A stretch of 64,000 bases of DNA, from positions 186,001-250,000 of the forward strand of contig NZ_MTKN01000002.1 of assembly GCF_001975825.1 (NCBI RefSeq). The letters are read 5' to 3'. Position numbers and translations under genes: made by a program. Below the pieces are notes generated by a model, which was not told the origin of the DNA, did not search any database, and saw only the letters and a program-made list of their open reading frames with translations. The DNA comes from [Flexibacter] sp. ATCC 35208. Its GTDB lineage: Bacteria > Bacteroidota > Bacteroidia > Chitinophagales > Chitinophagaceae. Below are positions 58,001-64,000 of the stretch, piece after piece. Each line of letters starts with the position of its first letter. The first letter of the stretch is position 1.

Positions 58001-61000
58001 GGATATTATCCTGAATGATTTTGATCGCAGTTACATTCGAAGAAGGATGCGTGGCATCGAGTGTGATCGTAGTTGAATCCAGTGTGAAGTCAGATGCATC
58101 AGCAGTAGAACCAGTTACAATCGTTGGTGTAATTGTAATCGGCACTTCGGTGGTGATACCTGAAGGCAGACTGAATGTATAGGTGTATGCACGACCTTCT
58201 TCCATCGTCGTTGCACTCGGTGTGATAGACACAATTCTGTTGGCAGCATTGTCGCTGGTAGCATCCTGTATAGAGCCGGAGATGGAATTGATCGTTAATC
58301 CTGAAATTGTAGTAGTAGCTGCATTGAAAGTAAATGCTTCGGTATTCTCCAGAATATTATCTGTCAGTGCGCTAAAGCCATTTGTCACCGTTTTGCTATT
58401 GACATTTGGTGGCATGTAAATCGTATTGCCAGCACCGATATAATAATCAGATGGAGAAGCTACGGTCGTACCACCAGGTGTGAGCACTATCGCCAGTGAA
58501 TCGCCTGCCATGATACCACTCTTTGCAAATGCCAGGGTGAGGTTGGAACTATTTCCTTCTTTGAGAGAAGGTGTTGTCATAGTCAGGTTCAGCACCTTAT
58601 TGCCGGAGATCAATCCGGTAGTATCCTTGATCGTGATCAGACAGGAGTCTTTGATATAACCTGATGGAGAAGCGACTACATAATATGATTCGTCATTTTC
58701 CAGCAAGCTGTCTTTCACCGCTTTTACTGTGAAAGTGGCATTTGTTTTATTCTTAGCGATGGTGATAGTACTGAGCGACAATGTCGCATCGGAAGCAATT
58801 GCTTTAGATGAAACACCTCTTGCGATAGGAATGCTCATGGCAGATGCTGCCTTCAGTCCATTTGGCAACGTTACTGTCACTGTACTGGTAGCACCTTCCA
58901 GCAATGTAGCCGGAGCAGGTGTCATGATCAGTGCCATAGCTGAATCGTAATCCGCATCCTTAATTTTAAGGGTATCACCTTTATAAGGATAAGAACGACC
59001 CGCACCTACATTATCTACTGAAGTAACATCCAGGATCAGGTATTCTGGTGTAGGACCTTCCAGTAAACCATCAGCGTAAGCTATGATATAGATGTTCGCA
59101 CCTGTACCCAGTTTTGGAATTGTTACCGGACCATTATAATACCAGAAGTCAAAGTCATCTCCATCAGTGGCAGTTGATTTACTATAATTAAGATCTACGT
59201 TGACCGTGATGGGGACTTCGGTACTTACGCCGTCAGGGAGCTGGAACCGCACATAGCCTTCATAACCTTCCGTCATCGGATTGACTGAAGTTGGATTAAC
59301 CAGGCTCGAAACGATTTTCGCATATGCAGCATTATAGTATGTACTATCGTTGATAGTCAAATTTTGCTGGCCTGTCACGTCAATACCTAATATGGTGCCC
59401 TTGAACTGCAATACCAGGTTCTCTGTATTTTCCAACACTTTATCGGATTTGGCAGAGATGGTAAAGTCAGAACTGTATGTACTGTTTGCAGGGATAGTGA
59501 TGGAAGTAGGTACTACATAATCGGTATCACCTGCGGTAGAAGAAGTATGTGTAGAGAAACTTACCACTACATCTTCAGGAGAAGTAGAGGTCAGTTTCAA
59601 TCTTGCTTTTGTAGCATTACCTTCCAGGATAGCAGTGCTATCCATGGTGAGGGTCATACCACGGGCTTCATCATCTACAATGGTGAAATCACACTGTGAT
59701 GTACCGGATATGGAGATCAGGTCCGTACAGGTCGCCGTCAGTTTGAGGCGAAGGGTACGACTGTATTGCAACTGGTCGTTGCCGATGATATGAAGGTTAG
59801 GGATCTTTACGGTTTTGGCAGTCGTATAGTCACCTGCAGGAATCAGTGCACCCTGTTCTGCCAGGGTAAAGTCGGTACCTCTTACGGCCGGATGTGTGTA
59901 ACTATAAGTTGAGTCGTACTGTAATAAAACATAAACCGGGGCATTGAGTTTGCCACCGGACACTTTTAACGTTACGCTTGAATCAATATGCTCTCCCTGC
60001 GCTGCACTACCTTCATTGGTAGATAGGGTAGCACTCGAAAACTGTACCGACACATTGCCCCATCCCGTGACAGGTATGGAATCGACCATCGCTGCTACTG
60101 TATCGAACTCCGTCTTGGTTGTACCATAACCGGATAATACACGGAAAGTCCTGTAGTTCACAGGAGTAGCGGTAAAGTTGTTGTCGTAGATCGGCATAGT
60201 ACGCATGATACCCATAGAACGACCACGACCATCCACGCCATCAGCAATTACGTTGTGCGGATATAATCCATCATCATCCAGGTAGAACCTGTTTTCAGGA
60301 ATGGATGCTTCCCAGGATTTGAATTTCCTGTACATGCGATACACATGGCTACGGGGAGATTCTGCTGTTTCAGAGCAGGCAGCATCTCTGTACATACCAA
60401 TGGTAGTTGTATCACTATTGATAAATCCATATCCACATTTACTGGCTTCATCCGGATCGGCAGTCGCATTTGGCCCCATTACCACCTGCTCTGACAGATA
60501 GAACAAAACGCTGGTATAGTCGTTCGTACTTACCTGAGGCATGTGCATAACATAATCCAGGAAGAAGTAACTGGTATTCTTTACATAAGTAATAATACAG
60601 GTCACTGTACCCGTTTGTCCGGTTGGATACTTGTAATATGGATCTAGGATAGTACCTACTACATGAATTTTATAAGGATCGGCGTAAGAACCAGTACCAG
60701 ATATAGGAGAGACATAACAACTGGCAGGAGCCTTTGGGGTGGTTTCGTCTGTCATATGTGACAGGTTCTTAAAATCGAAAAAAGCCCTCATACCCAGAGA
60801 ACTATCTGCCCGGTTGTAGCTTTCCGTAAGACCATTGCGGGTCACCACGATGCTACCATCGGTATAGATATCGATCTTCAGGTCTTTAGAGCCGCTGGCA
60901 CCCCCTGTAGGATTGATAGTAGCCTTTACAGTCTGCGCGATAACCTGACTCTGACTGCATATCAATAACAAAAGTACTGCAAAGAACATCCTTTTAAGTG

Positions 61001-61064
61001 TATGTGACACTTTCCGGGGTGTGGCAGTTGCATTCCTTTTCACAGAATTGGGAAGCTTGAACAT
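55020..61064 (-). CDS. Giant Calx-beta repeat adhesin with type IX (type B) C-terminal domain
   Basis: The 2014-residue surface protein has a signal peptide with a long charged start (hydrophobic core FFAVLLLLICS, cleavage near SQVIAQ). About a dozen Calx-beta-like domains of some 100-115 residues run through about 350-1880, each ending in a D-rich strand such as TIVDDE, TIKDTT, SIQDAT or NVFDDES. A DSDGDGVPDYVE calcium loop (about 1910) precedes the C-terminal gliding/type IX sorting domain (VHPSMSPNGDGLGNDVMY to VIKRS). The domains likely bind calcium and stack into a rod. It is co-encoded with PorP/SprF and resembles SprB-type adhesins in context. Confidence 0.9.
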   Translation of the reverse strand: MFKLPNSVKRNATATPRKVSHTLKRMFFAVLLLLICSQSQVIAQTVKATINPTGGASGSKDLKIDIYTDGSIVVTRNGLTESYNRADSSLGMRAFFDFKNLSHMTDETTPKAPASCYVSPISGTGSYADPYKIHVVGTILDPYYKYPTGQTGTVTCIITYVKNTSYFFLDYVMHMPQVSTNDYTSVLFYLSEQVVMGPNATADPDEASKCGYGFINSDTTTIGMYRDAACSETAESPRSHVYRMYRKFKSWEASIPENRFYLDDDGLYPHNVIADGVDGRGRSMGIMRTMPIYDNNFTATPVNYRTFRVLSGYGTTKTEFDTVAAMVDSIPVTGWGNVSVQFSSATLSTNEGSAAQGEHIDSSVTLKVSGGKLNAPVYVLLQYDSTYSYTHPAVRGTDFTLAEQGALIPAGDYTTAKTVKIPNLHIIGNDQLQYSRTLRLKLTATCTDLISISGTSQCDFTIVDDEARGMTLTMDSTAILEGNATKARLKLTSTSPEDVVVSFSTHTSSTAGDTDYVVPTSITIPANSTYSSDFTISAKSDKVLENTENLVLQFKGTILGIDVTGQQNLTINDSTYYNAAYAKIVSSLVNPTSVNPMTEGYEGYVRFQLPDGVSTEVPITVNVDLNYSKSTATDGDDFDFWYYNGPVTIPKLGTGANIYIIAYADGLLEGPTPEYLILDVTSVDNVGAGRSYPYKGDTLKIKDADYDSAMALIMTPAPATLLEGATSTVTVTLPNGLKAASAMSIPIARGVSSKAIASDATLSLSTITIAKNKTNATFTVKAVKDSLLENDESYYVVASPSGYIKDSCLITIKDTTGLISGNKVLNLTMTTPSLKEGNSSNLTLAFAKSGIMAGDSLAIVLTPGGTTVASPSDYYIGAGNTIYMPPNVNSKTVTNGFSALTDNILENTEAFTFNAATTTISGLTINSISGSIQDATSDNAANRIVSITPSATTMEEGRAYTYTFSLPSGITTEVPITITPTIVTGSTADASDFTLDSTTITLDATHPSSNVTAIKIIQDNILESDEQLILGGTAATTLSAGVTVNQAASVTIKDVTELGSLVITTDRTDIVEGGTGAYITISLPGGNVPTAPLTISLSRGNSSQASSGYAGLPQTVTLTTNSVTIPVPVSALTDNIIGDNESLVVLIEAAGYPSDSVTLNMIDATADDPANMKITFTPEPASQGSHVEEGSTYTVRASFPDGIKLYSPVSLNVTASNLSVASASDYAGVPTTVTIDTSGHVDFVITAKADNIIEGSELLRILGNTPDMSTVTVDSLDIYIDDVSTSTQLQMIIDSSSIHKGNTTKVTIGFANSSVTSASDIIITVVADESSTADTTNYTGLPRFVTLPKDSNYVTLFLNIPNNYKIEGPTVLQFKDSATGYTFASIAPLNILDAEGQPITLEKVTDAAEPATDGAFKVVMPAVSTTDVSVTLTTTYAGTNIKNVQTTVTIPAGSLEVTVPVYIIDDIILQGNLVLQVNLTGATTVQSGATKSLYVSTSTMYMNVFDDESSDTGEQAEARTMLIERMADAYQPSTSGQFRVRFNDSTLVATQDVKVTYNVGGTAVAGTDYVALSGSVTIPAGSSMATFNVVPSGLLTAGSVKYVTAALAGVTSNIPLVTWPLSTSASISTVFIYNNNVDTPSVNLFASTSTIAEGDSVKFYLRTTKSINLDLPITVAVTSDVYRTTTIHGGTTSGNKVVVTLPAGSQETSFTVVVDDNQLNDDDGWVQATIQAYDPLSSGPAYYVGLANEVKNSVTDNDTLKISFSKSQFSVVVPFDTTGVPLPFELSMTRASSRIITIYYEFYEPGKSELLSGTSVAVAGKDYDASVTPLLIMPNTNSTSIPVLVNSVEKNKMFGMRLLRATVTSMQNLPTLDSVSTATGLIEICMDCDSDGDGVPDYVERFITDGRWQDNNNGNLRVHPSMSPNGDGLGNDVMYIENIDSYTDNEVTVFNRWGGTVFTTKGYNNSSNNFNGKANTGSAKNQDVPDGSYFFIIHATDASGKKIKYTGFLVIKRS

Positions 61065-61564
61065 AGTAAAGCGTGTAAAGTTCTATAATCCATCTAATTT
61101 CTTTAGTCAGCCATGTTTCAACCATTAGAGAAATGGCTAAAAGCCTTCACGAAAATGCAAAAAGGCATGGTAATGAAAACGTTACCTGCAACAGTATTGT
61201 AGGAATGAGGGATTGGGACACGATGCTGATTCACGAAAGGCAATTAATCAATCATTCACTGTACATCACACTGCGCAATAAGATAACCATAATATATCGA
61301 AATACAAACATATTCAATATTCCATATTTAGACAAAATATTTTATATTAATTGTTAATATGTTGACCCAATAAATGGGGATAAGTATCTCTCCTGATTCA
61401 GGATCATGTTATTGTGAATTCACATATTTATCCACATTCCATTATTTTAAGGCAAAACCGGTGGTATTTTAACGGGGGCTAATATTCTGTTTCAAAAAAA
61501 CGCTTGTTCTGTTTTCCACAATAAAAAAAGAACAAATGCATTGTTTTTACCCATAAAATAAATT
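61065..61564. other. AT-rich intergenic region with DnaA-box-like sites and a palindrome
   Basis: No gene I can support lies in this 500-bp gap. It contains a perfect DnaA box TTATCCACA at 61428-61436, a one-mismatch box TTATCCCCA on the minus strand (61375-61383), TTTTCCACA at 61512-61520, and the 12-bp palindrome TGTGAATTCACA (61413-61424). A very AT-rich stretch spans about 61300-61360. It may be regulatory or replication-related. Confidence 0.4.
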
Positions 61565-61572
61565 TAGATTTG
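61565..61572 (+). promoter_or_regulatory. -7 element TAGATTTG of ahcY
   Basis: A TAnnTTTG match 16 nt before the ATG; a TTG at 61541-61543 may serve as the -33 element with a 21-bp spacer. Confidence 0.55.
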
Positions 61573-61588
61573 CACAAAACAAGTAATA

Positions 61589-62917
61589 ATGTCTACAATA
61601 GCTAAATCTAACATTGACTTTGCTCTTCCTTATAAAGTAAAGGATATGTCTCTGGCAGAGTGGGGACGTAAAGAAATCGAGCTGGCGGAAGCTGAGATGC
61701 CAGGTCTGATGTCGCTGAGAGAAGAATATGGTAACAGCAAGCCACTGCAAGGTGCGCGTATTGCTGGTTGCTTACATATGACCATCCAGACAGCTGTGCT
61801 GATCGAAACCCTGGTACACCTGGGTGCGGAAGTACGCTGGAGTTCCTGTAATATCTTTTCTACCCAGGATCACGCTGCTGCCGCTGTTGCTGCTGCAGGT
61901 GTACCTGTATTTGCATGGAAAGGTCTGAACGAACAGGATTTTGACTGGTGTATCGAACAGACCCTGTTCTTCGGTGGTGCTGACCGTCCGCTGAACATGA
62001 TCCTGGATGACGGTGGTGACCTGACAAACATGGTGTTTGACAAATACACTGAACTGATCCAGCACGTGAAAGGGCTGAGCGAAGAGACTACTACTGGTGT
62101 ACACCGTTTATACGAGCGTATGCAGAAAGGTACTTTGCCTATTCCTGCTATCAATATCAATGACTCTGTTACCAAATCTAAATTTGATAACAAGTACGGT
62201 TGCCGCGAATCCTGCGTAGATGCGATTCGTCGTGCTACTGACGTAATGATTGCCGGTAAAGTAGCTGTTGTAGCTGGTTTTGGTGACGTAGGTAAAGGTT
62301 CTGCTGAGTCTCTGAAAGGAGCTGGTGCACGTGTGATCGTTACTGAAATCGATCCTATCTGTGCGCTGCAGGCTGCTATGGAAGGTTACGAAGTAAAGAA
62401 AATGTCTGATGCTGTAAAAGAAGCTGATATCATCGTAACCACTACCGGTTGCCGCGATATCATCACTGGCGAGCACTTCAAACTGATGAAAGATAAATGT
62501 ATCGTGTCCAACATTGGTCACTTCGATATCGAAATCGACGTTGCATGGTTGAACAAGAACTACGGTAATACCAAGGTTGAAATCAAACCACAGGTAGATA
62601 AATATACTATCGATGGTAAAGACATCATCCTGCTGGCTGAAGGTCGCCTGGTAAACCTGGGTTGTGCTACTGGTCACCCATCTTTCGTGATGAGTAACTC
62701 CTTCACCAACCAGGTACTGGCTCAGCTGGAACTGTGGTTACATACTGAAAATTATGAGAACAAAGTTTACGTACTGCCTAAGCACCTGGATGAGAAAGTT
62801 GCCCGTCTGCACCTGAAGAAAATCGGTGTGGAACTGGATATACTGACTCCAACCCAGTCTGAATATCTGAGCATTCCTGCAGAAGGTCCTTATAAGCCTG
62901 ATTATTACAGATATTAA
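61589..62917 (+). CDS. ahcY: S-adenosylhomocysteine hydrolase
   Basis: The 442-residue cytosolic enzyme splits S-adenosylhomocysteine into adenosine and homocysteine and so keeps methylation going. The NAD-binding loop [15 protein letters not shown] and the signature [13 protein letters not shown] are exact, and it ends in KPDYYRY as in the family. It precedes pdxJ but has its own terminator. Confidence 0.97.
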   Translation: MSTIAKSNIDFALPYKVKDMSLAEWGRKEIELAEAEMPGLMSLREEYGNSKPLQGARIAGCLHMTIQTAVLIETLVHLGAEVRWSSCNIFSTQDHAAAAVAAAGVPVFAWKGLNEQDFDWCIEQTLFFGGADRPLNMILDDGGDLTNMVFDKYTELIQHVKGLSEETTTGVHRLYERMQKGTLPIPAININDSVTKSKFDNKYGCRESCVDAIRRATDVMIAGKVAVVAGFGDVGKGSAESLKGAGARVIVTEIDPICALQAAMEGYEVKKMSDAVKEADIIVTTTGCRDIITGEHFKLMKDKCIVSNIGHFDIEIDVAWLNKNYGNTKVEIKPQVDKYTIDGKDIILLAEGRLVNLGCATGHPSFVMSNSFTNQVLAQLELWLHTENYENKVYVLPKHLDEKVARLHLKKIGVELDILTPTQSEYLSIPAEGPYKPDYYRY

Positions 62918-62934
62918 TAGCGTTTTTAGCGCAC

Positions 62935-62971
62935 AAAAAAAGGGGCTGCCAGTAGTGGTAGCCCCTTTTTG
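62935..62971 (+). terminator. Intrinsic terminator of ahcY
   Basis: AAAAAGGGGCT and AGCCCCTTTTT-type arms pair across a GCCAGTAGTGGT-type loop; a T tract ends at about 62970. It overlaps the -33 element of pdxJ. Confidence 0.8.
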
Positions 62972-62998
62972 TTTTTAGTGGCTTAAAAGTTACTTTTG
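62968..62998 (+). promoter_or_regulatory. Consensus promoter of pdxJ
   Basis: TTTG (62968-62971), a 19-bp spacer and TACTTTTG (62991-62998) match the Bacteroidota promoter exactly. The -7 element ends four bases before ATG 63003, so the mRNA is probably leaderless. The TTTG lies in the T tract of the ahcY terminator. Confidence 0.75.
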
Positions 62999-63002
62999 TT
63001 AT

Positions 63003-63740
63003 ATGACAAAATTGAGCGTAAATATTAACAAGTTTGCCACCCTGCGCAATGCCAGAGGCGGTAACCTCCCGGATATATTGAAAGTAGCACAGGATTGTGA
63101 ACGTTTTGGAGCCGACGGTATCACCGTTCACCCAAGACCAGATGAGCGTCATATCCGTTATCAGGACGTACTGGACCTGAAGCCGTTAGTCACTACAGAA
63201 TTCAATATCGAAGGCTATCCTTCGAAAGAATTTATCGACCTGGTCCTGTCGGTAAAACCAGAACAGGTTACACTGGTACCAGATCCCCCACATGCCATTA
63301 CCTCCAATACCGGATGGGATACTATTGCTAACCAGTCATTTCTGAAAGAAGTGATCGGTACGTTCAAAACTGCTGGTATCAGGGTGTCTATCTTCCTGAA
63401 TGCAGAACCTGAAAAAGTAGAAGCGGCTAAAACTGCCGGTGCTGACAGGATTGAATTGTATACCGGTCCTTATGCAGAGGAATTTACCAATGCAAGGACA
63501 CAACAACAGAACTTTCAACTCCTGAACGATTATAAGAATACTGCCCGTGCTGCTACCGCTATCGGGTTGGATATCAACGCAGGTCACGATTTAAACCTGG
63601 ACAACCTGCGCTTTTTCAAGCTGCATATTCCACAGCTGAAAGAAGTATCCATCGGTCACGCATTAGTATGTGATGCGCTGTACCTGGGGCTGGAAAACAC
63701 GATTCAATTGTATAAGCGACAACTGAAGGTGACCGAGTAA
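63003..63740 (+). CDS. pdxJ: Pyridoxine 5'-phosphate synthase
   Basis: PdxJ joins 3-amino-2-oxopropyl phosphate with deoxyxylulose 5-phosphate to form pyridoxine phosphate (vitamin B6). The 245-residue protein shows the TIM-barrel marks LSVNINKFATLRNARGG, GADGITVHPRPDERHI and LDINAGHDLN. Deoxyxylulose phosphate is also the substrate of Dxr in this window. It converges on porQ with no spacer. Confidence 0.96.
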   Translation: MTKLSVNINKFATLRNARGGNLPDILKVAQDCERFGADGITVHPRPDERHIRYQDVLDLKPLVTTEFNIEGYPSKEFIDLVLSVKPEQVTLVPDPPHAITSNTGWDTIANQSFLKEVIGTFKTAGIRVSIFLNAEPEKVEAAKTAGADRIELYTGPYAEEFTNARTQQQNFQLLNDYKNTARAATAIGLDINAGHDLNLDNLRFFKLHIPQLKEVSIGHALVCDALYLGLENTIQLYKRQLKVTE

Positions 63741-64000
63741 TTAATAACTCCATTCCTTCAGGGGCAAATTTATTCCGAACTGGTTCAGCGCAGCACTGCG
63801 CTGATACCAGGCCCTCGCATAACGAAGCTGGATCTTTCTCGTCACCACTCCTACCCCTGCCGAAAACCCACTCAAACCCCTTAACTGAGGATCTGATAAT
63901 TCCTGCCTGCGCAAATGATTATACCCCGCTGTCAGCGTCACAAAACGCCCTATTTCCCAATGTGCAGCCAGTACAAAATGCCTGAATATTTTATCTACTG
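63741..64000 (-). CDS. porQ: Type IX secretion protein PorQ (C-terminal part, cut by window edge)
   Basis: The complement is open from the window edge to TAA at 63741, about 86 residues. It reads VDKIFRHFVLAAHWEIGRF, then LTAGYNHLRRQEL and GLSGFSAGVGVVT, which is the typical end of the PorQ outer-membrane barrel of the type IX system. PorQ helps attach cargo to the surface with PorU, PorV and PorZ. The start lies outside the window. Confidence 0.85.
   Translation of the reverse strand, partial: VDKIFRHFVLAAHWEIGRFVTLTAGYNHLRRQELSDPQLRGLSGFSAGVGVVTRKIQLRYARAWYQRSAALNQFGINLPLKEWSY

Noticed and set aside
61133..61357. 74-codon plus-strand frame before ahcY
   Set aside because: No promoter, no recognisable motif and low-complexity AT-rich sequence; more likely chance.
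61065..61588. S-adenosylhomocysteine riboswitch before ahcY
   Set aside because: No conserved riboswitch core could be traced, and the mapped -7 element leaves only a short leader.

Overview
The window looks like a chromosomal segment of a member of the phylum Bacteroidota, most likely Chitinophagaceae and close to Chitinophaga. The evidence is taxon-typical genes (two proteins with type IX secretion type B C-terminal domains, PorP/SprF, PorQ, a GH3-family protein, a large carbohydrate-active gene set), promoters with the Bacteroidota -7 element TAnnTTTG, few Shine-Dalgarno sequences, and a tmRNA whose tag (GESNYAMAA) resembles known Bacteroidota tags. The genus is inference.

Layout. 0-12.4 kb: a sugar MFS transporter (cut by the window edge) faces a Nudix-type sugar regulator; then MalQ, a GH5/ricin-B lipoprotein, an alkyltransferase-like protein, a wrecked AraC gene, a large Ig-repeat surface protein, a serine hydrolase and an AraC regulator. 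12.4-27.2 kb: an unknown gene, a complete tripartite RND efflux operon, a TonB-dependent receptor, small membrane proteins, an S9 peptidase, two overlapping unknown genes and a wrecked flavodoxin-like gene. 27.3-34.1 kb: GH2 beta-galactosidase and GH31 glucosidase with two small genes between them.

34.2-44.8 kb is the accessory-looking region. It holds a tightly coupled three-gene operon (TerB_C-domain protein, BrxD-like ATPase, Lhr/BrxHI-like helicase), which I consider the best candidate for an under-described defence system. Next come a secreted unknown protein, a 113-bp inverted-repeat element, and a sigma factor/stress operon (small ORF, ECF sigma factor, membrane protein, CpxP/Spy-like protein, YHYH lipoprotein, MORN lipoprotein, SCO protein). 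A decayed serine recombinase closes the region, ending exactly at the 3' end of ssrA, which suggests an old integration site.

45-64 kb is mostly housekeeping: RseP, Dxr, GH3 protein, ribosomal L21/L27, a Lys/Ala histone-like protein, PolX, a DsbA-like protein, a GNAT acetyltransferase, a 2014-residue Calx-beta adhesin with its PorP/SprF partner, S-adenosylhomocysteinase, PdxJ and the end of PorQ. Several genes have a TAnnTTTG element only 3-5 nt before ATG, implying leaderless mRNAs. No CRISPR array, rRNA, tRNA or intact insertion sequence was seen.
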